Assembly: GCA_017548805.1 (NCBI GenBank)
Contig: JAFYZE010000135.1
Location: forward strand, 1 to 6,138
Direction of reading: 5' to 3'
From: Bacteroidales bacterium
Lineage (GTDB): Bacteria; Bacteroidota; Bacteroidia; Bacteroidales; UBA932
Length of the DNA: 6,138 nucleotides
The notes beneath the pieces were generated by a model. That model was not told the DNA's origin, did not search any database, and saw nothing but the letters and a program-made list of their open reading frames with translations. Made by a program: the position numbers and the translations under genes. This document shows positions 1 to 5,320 of the stretch, in pieces (positions within the stretch are counted from its first letter, which is position 1; each line of letters starts with the position of its first letter).

Positions 1-150
1 ACGCTGCCGGAGGCTTCCTACACCCTTGAGGACGGCAATTTCATGAAGAGCGAGGTCGTGCTGAACCTCGGCGACATCCTTCCCGAGGAGATCGGCGTCG
101 AGATGCTCTTCGTGACCTCCGACAGGAAGGGAAGGCTGCACATCCAGTAG
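1..150 (+). CDS. Alpha-glucan (glycogen) phosphorylase, C-terminal part up to an in-frame TAG (5' end outside window)
   Basis: This frame is open from the left edge and encodes about 49 residues before a TAG at 148-150. Together with the segment that follows, it resembles the C-terminal tail of the large Bacteroidetes alpha-glucan phosphorylase family, which releases glucose-1-phosphate from storage glucan in the cytoplasm. The family call rests mainly on the ending after the stop (IYPKNALLPHRQDFPLVKWL), which I recognise from memory; no catalytic or PLP-binding residues lie inside the window. If the TAG is real and read as a stop, the protein loses its last ~54 residues. TAG is used as a normal terminator by other genes here (2196-2198 and 3283-3285), so general recoding is unlikely. 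The alternatives are a recent nonsense mutation or a sequencing error. Confidence 0.6.
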   Translation, partial: TLPEASYTLEDGNFMKSEVVLNLGDILPEEIGVEMLFVTSDRKGRLHIQ

Positions 151-312
151 AAGTGCGAGTTCTCGCTCGTCGAGTACAACGACGGAGTTGCGAAGTTCCA
201 GGCTTCGATCCTGCCCGAGCGTACCGGTATGTACCAGGTGGCGACGCGCATCTATCCTAAGAATGCGCTTCTGCCGCACAGGCAGGACTTCCCGCTCGTG
301 AAATGGCTGTAA
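151..312 (+). pseudogene. Detached last 53 codons of the alpha-glucan phosphorylase gene, downstream of the in-frame TAG
   Basis: The same frame continues after the TAG for 53 sense codons and ends at TAA 310-312. The peptide runs KCEFSLVEYNDG... and finishes LLPHRQDFPLVKWL, the normal-looking end of the phosphorylase family. No second stop or frameshift is present, so the interruption is either very recent or an artefact. One base change would restore a sense codon (for example GAG, AAG or CAG in place of TAG). The segment has no plausible start of its own directly after the TAG. Its last 10 bases overlap the start of ribF, so the original gene and ribF were probably translationally coupled. 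Confidence 0.6.
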
Positions 313-1178
313 TCGCTACAGGATTCTTCGATGGTGTCCATCTCGGACACCGACTCGTGATAGACACTCTGCTCCGGGCCGCGCGCGAACGCGGGGAGCA
401 GAGTGTGATTGTCACGTTCTGGCCTCATCCGCGCACGGTGCTTCAGAAGGATGCGCGTGAGCTGCGGCTTCTCAGCTCGCTGGCTGAGAAGCGCGCCATG
501 CTGTCCGCGCTGGGCGTTGACAGGGTGGAGGTCGTGCCTTTCTCGCGGGAGTTCAGCCGCCTGACGGCTGAGGAATACCTGCGGGAGTGGGTTGTCGGAC
601 GGCTTGGCGGCACGGCCGTCGTGTTGGGCTACGACAACCGCATGGGCTCCGACGGCCTCGCGCACGACGCCATCGTGCCCCTCGCCCAGTCCCTCGACCT
701 CGATGTCGTCGAATGCGACGCAGTAGGAACCATTTCGTCGACGAAGATCAGGGCGGCGCTGGATAGGGGAGAGGTCGTGGAGGCGGAGGCGATGCTGGGA
801 TACCGCTACGGGCTCCATGGTGTCGTGGTGGCAGGTAACCGGCTCGGCCGGACCATCGGCTACCCGACGGCGAACATGCAGCTCTACGAGCCCTTGAAGC
901 TTGTGCCGGCAAATGGTGTGTATCTCGTTGAGGTAGAGACGCTTGGTGGGCATTATTACGGCATGACCAACGTCGGCGTCAGGCCGACGGTGTCCGGTGC
1001 CGGGGTGAGGACGATCGAGACGCACATATTCGATTTCGACGAACTGATTTACGGCCTGGACATCCGCGTGCGCTTCATTGCCAAAATTCGCGACGAGAGA
1101 CGTTTCGACTCTCTCGAGGCGCTCCGGGATCAGCTTGCGGCCGATGAAGGGATGTGCCGCGGGATGCTTACAAAATAA
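303..1178 (+). CDS. ribF: Bifunctional riboflavin kinase / FAD synthetase (RibF)
   Basis: This 291-residue cytoplasmic enzyme phosphorylates riboflavin to FMN and then adenylylates FMN to FAD. The N-terminal FAD-synthetase nucleotidyltransferase half shows GFFDGVHLGH at residues 7-16 (the HxGH-type nucleotide-binding motif), the GYDNRMG segment near 109-115, and ISSTKIR at 144-150. The C-terminal riboflavin kinase half starts near 168 with GVVVAGNRLGRTIGYPTAN (173-191; PTAN is the kinase signature). It continues with MTNVGVRPTV (221-230) and TIETHIFDFD (238-246), where Glu239 is the expected catalytic base. The start is well fixed: in this frame a TAA lies at 258-260 and no ATG, GTG or TTG occurs between it and ATG 303. 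The N-terminus is therefore short, with only six residues before the motif. It overlaps the phosphorylase end by 10 nt, suggesting one transcript. Confidence 0.96.
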   Translation: MAVIATGFFDGVHLGHRLVIDTLLRAARERGEQSVIVTFWPHPRTVLQKDARELRLLSSLAEKRAMLSALGVDRVEVVPFSREFSRLTAEEYLREWVVGRLGGTAVVLGYDNRMGSDGLAHDAIVPLAQSLDLDVVECDAVGTISSTKIRAALDRGEVVEAEAMLGYRYGLHGVVVAGNRLGRTIGYPTANMQLYEPLKLVPANGVYLVEVETLGGHYYGMTNVGVRPTVSGAGVRTIETHIFDFDELIYGLDIRVRFIAKIRDERRFDSLEALRDQLAADEGMCRGMLTK

Positions 1179-1211
1179 AAGCTGCAAGACGGTTTTTATT
1201 TGAAATTTTTG

Positions 1212-1219
1212 TATATTTG
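1212..1219 (+). promoter_or_regulatory. Candidate -7 box of a greA promoter
   Basis: TATATTTG matches the Bacteroidetes -7 consensus TAnnTTTG exactly and lies 34 bases after the ribF stop. Transcription would start near 1224-1228, leaving a leader of about 90 nt before greA. No good TTTG-type -33 element stands at the usual ~20-bp distance; the nearest TTTG (1199-1202) is too close, so the promoter could be weak or need an activator. Confidence 0.5.
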
Positions 1220-1231
1220 CAATGTTGACAC

Positions 1232-1257
1232 AGGGTTCCGCCTCGCGGCGGGACTCT
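1232..1257 (+). promoter_or_regulatory. Leader hairpin 1 upstream of greA
   Basis: Bases 1232-1242 pair with 1247-1257 to give an 11-bp stem, including two G-U pairs, around the tetraloop TCGC. A short pyrimidine stretch (CTTTTAG) follows, which is a poor terminator tail. It lies just downstream of the candidate -7 box, so it would be at the very 5' end of the greA transcript. Its 3' arm contains GGGAC (1250-1254), identical to the 3' arm of the terminator that follows. Confidence 0.55.
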
Positions 1258-1276
1258 CTTTTAGTTGACTGACCCG

Positions 1277-1296
1277 GTCCCTGGAGGGACTTTTTT
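1277..1296 (+). terminator. Intrinsic terminator in the greA leader
   Basis: GTCCC (1277-1281), loop TGGA and GGGAC (1286-1290) form a perfect 5-bp stem, followed directly by six T (1291-1296). Only the + strand has the T run, so the terminator acts on rightward transcription. It could simply end the phosphorylase-ribF transcript. Because a -7 box lies upstream and greA starts 22 nt downstream, it would also end a short leader RNA from the greA promoter, making it a possible attenuator. Confidence 0.65.
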
Positions 1297-1318
1297 GATA
1301 ACTATTTTTAAGCTGATT

Positions 1319-1789
1319 ATGGCAGACATCCATTACATGACCGCGGACGGTTTGGAGAAGCTCAAGAAAGAGCTGGCTGACGCACTGGCGCAGCGCCCGG
1401 TCATCTCGGCGGCCATCGCCGAGGCAAGGGAGAAGGGCGACCTCTCCGAAAATGCAGAATACGACGCGGCCCGCGAAGCGCAGGGCCTGCTCGAGGTCAA
1501 GATCGCGAACCTCAAGAACCAGGTGGCCAACGCCAAGGTTATCGACGAGTCGCAGATCGGCACCGACAAGGTGTCCATGATGAACAAGGTGAAGGTCGAG
1601 AACCTCACCATGAAGCGCGTCATGGAGTTCACCATCGTAGGCGAGACCGAGGCCGACTTCTCAAAGGGCCGGCTCGCCGTCACCACGCCCATCGCCAAGG
1701 CCCTTATCGGGCATTCCGTGGGCGAGGTCGTGGAGGCCAAGGTCCCTTCAGGAGTCCTCAAGTTCAAGATTCTCGACATCAGTCTGTAA
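1319..1789 (+). CDS. greA: Transcription elongation factor GreA
   Basis: This 156-residue protein inserts its coiled-coil into the RNA polymerase secondary channel and stimulates cleavage of backtracked RNA. The N-terminal coiled coil (about 8-75) carries the tip sequence GDLSENAEYDAAREAQ. Asp41 and Glu44 are the two acidic residues that coordinate the catalytic Mg2+, with the same numbering as I recall for E. coli GreA. The C-terminal FKBP-like domain (about 80-156) includes TPIAKALIGHSVGEVVEAKVP at 123-143. I chose ATG 1319 because MADIHYMTADGLEKL matches the usual Bacteroidetes N-terminus and length. An upstream TTG at 1265 would place the N-terminus through the terminator hairpin; ATG 1337 is a shorter alternative. 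Four bases separate greA from the HIT gene. Confidence 0.96.
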   Translation: MADIHYMTADGLEKLKKELADALAQRPVISAAIAEAREKGDLSENAEYDAAREAQGLLEVKIANLKNQVANAKVIDESQIGTDKVSMMNKVKVENLTMKRVMEFTIVGETEADFSKGRLAVTTPIAKALIGHSVGEVVEAKVPSGVLKFKILDISL

Positions 1790-1793
1790 GATT

Positions 1794-2198
1794 ATGGCAA
1801 CCATTTTCACCCGCATCGCGAAGGGCGAGATTCCCTCGTACAAGTGCGCCGAGAGCGACGATTTCTATGCGTTCCTCGACATTAGCCCGCTCGCTCCGGG
1901 CCATACCCTCGTCATTCCCAAAAATGTGGAGGACGACTATATCTTCCATCTGGACGAGGAGACTTATGAGGGCCTGTGGGCCTTCGCGCGCAAGGTCGCG
2001 CTGGCCGTCAAGGCCGCCGTGCCCTGCAAGCGCGTAGGCGTGGCCGTGCTCGGCATGGAAGTGCCCCATACGCACATCCACCTCGTGCCGCTGCAGACCG
2101 AGGGCGACCTCGATTTCCGCAAGCAGAAGCCCGTCGTTCCGGAGGATGAGATGAAAAGGATCGCCGCATCAATCTTAAGTGAATATGAAAAGCTCTAG
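1794..2198 (+). CDS. HIT-family (Hint-like) purine nucleotide phosphoramidase/hydrolase
   Basis: This 134-residue protein belongs to the histidine triad superfamily, whose bacterial Hint members hydrolyse AMP-lysine and related aminoacyl- or phosphoramidate adenylates in the cytoplasm. It starts with the family-typical IFTRIAKGEIPSYK (4-17), has FLDISPLAPGHTLVIPK at 27-43, and carries the triad HTHIHLVPL at 92-100 (His92, His94, His96; His94 is the expected nucleophile). Full length matches Hint proteins plus a short C-terminal extension. It is four bases after greA and overlaps the lipoprotein start by 14 nt in another frame, so the three genes are almost certainly one operon. The exact substrate cannot be told from sequence. 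Confidence 0.93.
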   Translation: MATIFTRIAKGEIPSYKCAESDDFYAFLDISPLAPGHTLVIPKNVEDDYIFHLDEETYEGLWAFARKVALAVKAAVPCKRVGVAVLGMEVPHTHIHLVPLQTEGDLDFRKQKPVVPEDEMKRIAASILSEYEKL

Positions 2199-3285
2199 GA
2201 TAGCTCTCATGGGCCTGTGCGCCCTTCTCGCCGCCGCGTGCGCCAAGCCTTCGGCCCGCATAGACGGTACCCTGACAGATGCCCCTGACAAGCAGGTCAT
2301 CGTCAAACTACTGGACATCAACAATTACAAGGTGCTCGACTCGGTCAAGACCGACGCAGCCGGACGGTATTCGTACAAGGTTCCGGTGCAGAAGGGTCAG
2401 CCCGAGTTCGTGTATCTGTATTATGGCGACACCAAGATCTCATCCCTGCTGCTGCAGGAGGGTGACGAAGTCAAGGTCGTGACCGATACGCTCGGCTTCG
2501 GCAGCGTAGTCGGATCCGTCGAGAGCGAGCGGCTCCAGGAGGTCGAACGCAAGTTCGCCGAGTTCCTGCGCGAAGCCGGACAGGCAGAGGACAACGCCAC
2601 TGCCAACAGGGCGTACATCCAGTACTACCGCGATGCGGTCAGGTACGTGATGTCCAATCCCTACTCGCTGACCGTCGTCCCTGTTCTGTTCCAGAATGTC
2701 AATCCCGACCTGCCGGTGTTCAGCCAGACTACGGATGCCATCCATTTCCGCAACGCGCTGGATTCGCTGTCGACCGTATACCCTGACTCCAAGTATGTCA
2801 AGGCTCTTGAGAGGGAGACCATCCGCCGCGAGGGTGTCCTCGGCTTCGATGCCAGGCTCGCTACGGCTTCCGAAACGGATTATCCCGACATCAAGTCCAA
2901 GGATGTCAACGGCAATGACGTGTCTTTGTCCGCGCTTGATTCCAAGGCGATTATCCTCTTCTTCTGGACCGTGACTGACGCTGAGAGCAAGATCCTGAAC
3001 CAGGAGACCTACAAGCCCGTCTACAAGGACTATCACGACAAGGGACTCGAGATCTTCGCCGTGTCCCTCGACACCGACAAGGCCGCCTGGGCCAGCGTCG
3101 TCAAGAGCCAGGAACTGCCCTGGGTCAATGTCAATGACGGCCTCGGAGCCGCCTCCCCGGCAGCAGCGTACTACAATGTAACGTCCCTGCCCCGGGCGTA
3201 CCTCATCCTCGACGGCAAGATTATCGACCGCAAGGTCGAAGGCGAAAAGGCCCTCCGCCGCGAGCTCGACAAGGTCTTGAAGTAG
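2185..3285 (+). CDS. DUF4369/TlpA-like lipoprotein with a thioredoxin fold lacking CxxC
   Basis: This 366-residue protein has a basic N-terminus (MKSSR), a hydrophobic stretch (6-18) and a lipobox-like ALLAAAC with the acylated Cys expected at 19. It is therefore probably a lipoprotein of the periplasmic face. Residues 24-100 resemble the beta-rich DUF4369 domain often found before thioredoxins in Bacteroidetes. Residues 110-225 are mostly helical. Residues 234-366 look like a TlpA/AhpC-type thioredoxin fold: DIKSKDVNGNDVSLSAL, IILFFWTVT, GLEIFAVSLD, and the cis-Pro loop TSLPRAYLI with Pro336. At the active site WTVTDAES (261-268) replaces the usual WCxxC, so both cysteines are missing. I chose ATG 2185; a GTG at 2179 is possible. 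The start overlaps the HIT gene. Confidence 0.85.
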   Translation: MKSSRIALMGLCALLAAACAKPSARIDGTLTDAPDKQVIVKLLDINNYKVLDSVKTDAAGRYSYKVPVQKGQPEFVYLYYGDTKISSLLLQEGDEVKVVTDTLGFGSVVGSVESERLQEVERKFAEFLREAGQAEDNATANRAYIQYYRDAVRYVMSNPYSLTVVPVLFQNVNPDLPVFSQTTDAIHFRNALDSLSTVYPDSKYVKALERETIRREGVLGFDARLATASETDYPDIKSKDVNGNDVSLSALDSKAIILFFWTVTDAESKILNQETYKPVYKDYHDKGLEIFAVSLDTDKAAWASVVKSQELPWVNVNDGLGAASPAAAYYNVTSLPRAYLILDGKIIDRKVEGEKALRRELDKVLK

Positions 3286-3301
3286 CCTCGCCTTTCGGCC
3301 C

Positions 3302-3314
3302 GTCAGAGCCTGAC
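3302..3314 (+). repeat. Small hairpin before the terminator
   Basis: GTCAG (3302-3306), loop AGC and CTGAC (3310-3314) form a perfect 5-bp stem 16 bases after the lipoprotein stop. No T run follows. It may help protect or shape the 3' end of the transcript ahead of the main terminator. Confidence 0.35.
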
Positions 3315-3325
3315 CTGATGAAAAT

Positions 3326-3357
3326 AAAATCCGCGCCCATCTCAGGCGCGGATTTTT
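3326..3357. terminator. Bidirectional intrinsic terminator between convergent genes
   Basis: Bases 3326-3337 (AAAATCCGCGCC) pair perfectly with 3345-3356 (GGCGCGGATTTT), a 12-bp stem with a 7-base loop. On + the stem is followed by more T (TCGTTTTTT); on - it is followed by ATTTTC. It therefore suits both the greA-HIT-lipoprotein operon from the left and the transposase-like gene from the right, which converge here. Confidence 0.85.
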
Positions 3358-3475
3358 CGTTTTTTCTCGCGCGAAATGCCTGTTTTTCCGCCTTTCGCGC
3401 GAATTTTTGGCAATTATTCGCGCGCCACGGGAGTTTTGTCCTATTTCGCGCGGATTCTCGCATATTTTCCGCGCG
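3345..3475. repeat. Array of phased CGCGCG cores with 51-bp period
   Basis: CGCGCG cores start at 3368, 3396, 3419, 3447 and 3470; a near match (GGCGCG) inside the terminator starts at 3345. The spacings are 23, 28, 23, 28 and 23 bp, so the repeat period is 51 bp. Aligned by eye, 3368-3418 and 3419-3469 agree at about 32 of 51 positions. Cores are mostly preceded by T-rich bases, and some extend to longer palindromes (TTCGCGCGAA at 3394-3403, CCGCGCGG at 3469-3476). The array ends about 15 bases from the stop of the Y1-transposase-like gene. It could be REP-like sequence, a protein-binding array or a decayed tandem repeat. Confidence 0.55.
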
Positions 3476-3489
3476 GGGAGAAGGGGAAA

Positions 3490-4410
3490 CTATGGGAGGA
3501 AGGAGTTGAGGAGGTTCGGGTCGATTTTCAGCATCCGCGTAATCTGTTTTGCACTCGCGTTGTATTCAAAGCGCATCATCTTCGCAACCTCGATCTTTTT
3601 ATCCGCAGGGATGAGTGTCGGCCTGTCGATCCCGTATCGGTCCTTGCAGTATGATCTGACTATGGCAAAGAGGTCACTGTCAGTGTAATAGATGCTTTCT
3701 CCTATCTCCTTGGCAATCTCTTTCATCCTTTCTACATTCTTGGAGATGGAGTAAAAGTAGTGCCTTTCGTTCCGAAACAATCCTTCTGCAGTCGTGATGT
3801 CGCAGAAGGCAAGAGGACAGACATATCCATCGAGCATGACGAGCCCTGAAAAACCGTCGAGGGCCCTGGTGTGGAATATTTTCCGTATAGCATCGTTTCT
3901 CAGCACGGTTTTCGACTCGGCATATCGCGTTGCATGGTCGGTGTTGAAAAAGCATCTGTTAGCACCCCAGGGATAGCTGTATGGAGAGTAGGCAGGGTTA
4001 ACTATAAAACCGTTGCGATTGTCGTATGCAATGACGTTGCGAGCGTCATCGAGAGTTCTGATCGGCCGTTTCTTGTACTCCCAGTCTTCGAGGGACGTGT
4101 TTCGGCCCTTTGCTTTCAGATAGTACTCAAGATATTTCCTAAACATTCCAAAGAATGGACCGAGGTCTTTCTCCGGTCCGACGATGGTGATGTGTATATG
4201 ATTGCTCATCAACTCAAAAGTCAGGATTCGGAATTGAGGGAAGGCAAGGCAGCAGATGGCGATCAATGTCATTGCGGCTTTGTAGTCCGCCTCGTCGATG
4301 AAGATGACCGGGTGATTTTCCGGTGTGTAGAGGTGCCAGCAAGGGCCAAGGCTTAGGAATAGAAGTTCGCAGCGGCGCTCTTCGGAAGCGAAGTCGTTTT
4401 TCATAGTCAT
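3490..4410 (-). CDS. REP-associated tyrosine (Y1/HUH) transposase-like protein
   Basis: This 306-residue protein resembles the Y1_Tnp / IS200-like superfamily, in the RAYT-type branch found singly in Bacteroidetes genomes. The metal-binding HUH motif is SNHIHITIVGP (69-79; His71, His73), and the candidate catalytic tyrosines are in FRKYLEYYLKAKGR (90-103; Tyr93, 96 or 97). VIAYDNRNGFIV and SPYSYPWGANRCFF (142-155) correspond to the family's later conserved blocks. The C-terminal ~115 residues end in a probable helix-turn-helix (KKIEVAKMMR..YNASAKQITRMLKI, 271-296). Family members of the RAYT type act on single-stranded palindromic repeats. Base composition is visibly more AT-rich than its neighbours. 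ATG 4410 was chosen; ATG 4404 two codons later is equally possible. The target of this protein is unknown. Confidence 0.75.
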   Translation of the reverse strand: MTMKNDFASEERRCELLFLSLGPCWHLYTPENHPVIFIDEADYKAAMTLIAICCLAFPQFRILTFELMSNHIHITIVGPEKDLGPFFGMFRKYLEYYLKAKGRNTSLEDWEYKKRPIRTLDDARNVIAYDNRNGFIVNPAYSPYSYPWGANRCFFNTDHATRYAESKTVLRNDAIRKIFHTRALDGFSGLVMLDGYVCPLAFCDITTAEGLFRNERHYFYSISKNVERMKEIAKEIGESIYYTDSDLFAIVRSYCKDRYGIDRPTLIPADKKIEVAKMMRFEYNASAKQITRMLKIDPNLLNSFLP

Positions 4411-4485
4411 ATCTTTCCTGCAATATGGGAAATGATTCCCAAACTGGCTGACAAAAAGATATTTATCAGAATCGGAAAGATATTT
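4409..4485 (-). promoter_or_regulatory. Repeated AAAGATAT motifs upstream of the Y1-transposase-like gene
   Basis: AAAGATATTT occurs at 4455-4464 and again at 4476-4485, exactly 21 bp (two helical turns) apart. An inverted copy, ATATCTTTCC, lies at 4409-4418 across the start codon and mirrors GGAAAGATAT at 4474-4483. Read on -, the two upstream copies give TATCTTTT and TATCTTTC, each one base off the TAnnTTTG -7 consensus. A small hairpin, TGGGAA/TTCCCA (4426-4441), sits in the leader. The set could be an operator plus promoter. The whole 115-nt gap 4411-4525 holds nothing else I recognise. Confidence 0.35.
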
Positions 4486-4525
4486 TTATAGAGAAAAAGC
4501 TTTTTGCTCGAGCGGGAGAGATGCG

Positions 4526-5317
4526 TCAGAAGAGTTTCTTGCGGGGGACGGTGGCGATGAACTCCTTGAGGTAGAACGGCTCGAAATAGGCGGTATCTTC
4601 GAAGCGGCGGGCTTCCCAGGCGGCGAAGGCGGGGCGGAGCATCGCGGAGGCCTTAGGGCAACATTGGACGAAATGGGCGTTGGGGTGAGCGATGGCTTCG
4701 CGGCATTTGCCGGCACCGTCACCGATGAACAGCACCGGGCCTTCGGCCAGCAAATCAGCGAACGAGGCCGACGCCGCGATGGGGGAGGCAGAGGGCGAGG
4801 ATTGGCTGCTGGGAGAGGCAGGACTCTCAGCGGCGACAGGTTGGTCGGTGGCAATGATTTGGCTGAGCGATTCGATGACCTGGGGGCGGGTGTCGGTGAG
4901 CTGGTTGCCGGAGGGGGTGAAGACGGCGGTATAGACCTCCATGCGGCGGGCGTCGACCATGGGGACGACGTAGCGGTAGCCGGTGGGCAGCAGACCCTCG
5001 TCGTCGGCCTGGTACACCAGGGTGTCCAGGGTGCCGACGGCTATCAGCGGGATGCCCGCGCCGAAGCACAGGCCCTTGGCCGTGGACACGCCGACGCGCA
5101 GGCCGGTGTATGACCCCGGCCCCTTGCTGACGCAGACGGCGTCGCAGTCGCGCACGCCGATGCCCTGGGCGTCAAGGAGCTCCTTGACGAAGGGCGCCGT
5201 CAGCGACGCCTGCGCCCGCGGCGTCTCGCTCTCCTTGTAAGCCACGATCCGTCCGTCCTCGGCGAGGGCGACGGAACAAAGTGCCGTAGATGTCTCTATG
5301 AGTATGATCCTTGCCAT
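4526..5317 (-). CDS. tsaB: tRNA threonylcarbamoyladenosine biosynthesis protein TsaB
   Basis: This 263-residue cytoplasmic ASKHA-fold protein is the non-catalytic partner of TsaD and, with TsaE, helps make t6A37 on ANN-decoding tRNAs. Diagnostic parts are MARIILIETST (1-11), the family hallmark KGPGSYTGLRVGVSTAKGL (65-83), VPMVDARRMEVYTAVF (118-133) and the C-terminal YFEPFYLKEF (244-253). Residues 160-187 are a Ser/Ala/Pro-rich low-complexity insert (bases 4757-4840) that makes the protein longer than the ~230 residues I expect. It starts three bases after the cvpA stop, so the two are one operon. No convincing terminator follows it; transcription may continue toward the transposase-like gene. 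Confidence 0.95.
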   Translation of the reverse strand: MARIILIETSTALCSVALAEDGRIVAYKESETPRAQASLTAPFVKELLDAQGIGVRDCDAVCVSKGPGSYTGLRVGVSTAKGLCFGAGIPLIAVGTLDTLVYQADDEGLLPTGYRYVVPMVDARRMEVYTAVFTPSGNQLTDTRPQVIESLSQIIATDQPVAAESPASPSSQSSPSASPIAASASFADLLAEGPVLFIGDGAGKCREAIAHPNAHFVQCCPKASAMLRPAFAAWEARRFEDTAYFEPFYLKEFIATVPRKKLF

Positions 5318-5320
5318 GTC

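Noticed and set aside
148..150. Amber codon reassigned genome-wide
   Set aside because: TAG ends the HIT gene, the lipoprotein gene, cvpA and the transposase-like gene in this window.
252..1187. A 311-codon open frame on - across ribF
   Set aside because: It is fully antisense to a gene with clear catalytic motifs; long antisense frames are common in GC-rich DNA, and the peptide shows no family I recognise.
1265..1318. An upstream TTG start for greA
   Set aside because: The added 18 residues would be translated through the terminator hairpin and T run, and do not resemble GreA N-termini.
2440..3036. A 198-codon open frame on - inside the lipoprotein gene
   Set aside because: It is antisense to the better-supported lipoprotein and its peptide has no recognisable domain.
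3367..3476. CRISPR-like array
   Set aside because: The cores are only 6 bp, the gaps are 17 or 22 bp, and no cas gene is present.
3318..3509. A 63-codon + frame over the terminator and CGCGCG array with a 17-residue repeat pattern
   Set aside because: It begins inside terminator DNA, overlaps the transposase-like gene end, and its repeat follows from the 51-bp DNA period. I treat the DNA array as primary.
3871..4356. A 161-codon + frame opposite the transposase-like gene
   Set aside because: The - strand frame has the HUH motif and other family blocks; this one has none.
4491..4509. AAAAAGCTTTTT palindrome as a tsaB terminator
   Set aside because: The stem is almost all A-T with a bulge, so it would be weak; no GC-rich stem plus T run is present.
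4664..5113. A 149-codon + frame opposite tsaB
   Set aside because: Gly/Ala-rich antisense translation of a gene with clear TsaB motifs.
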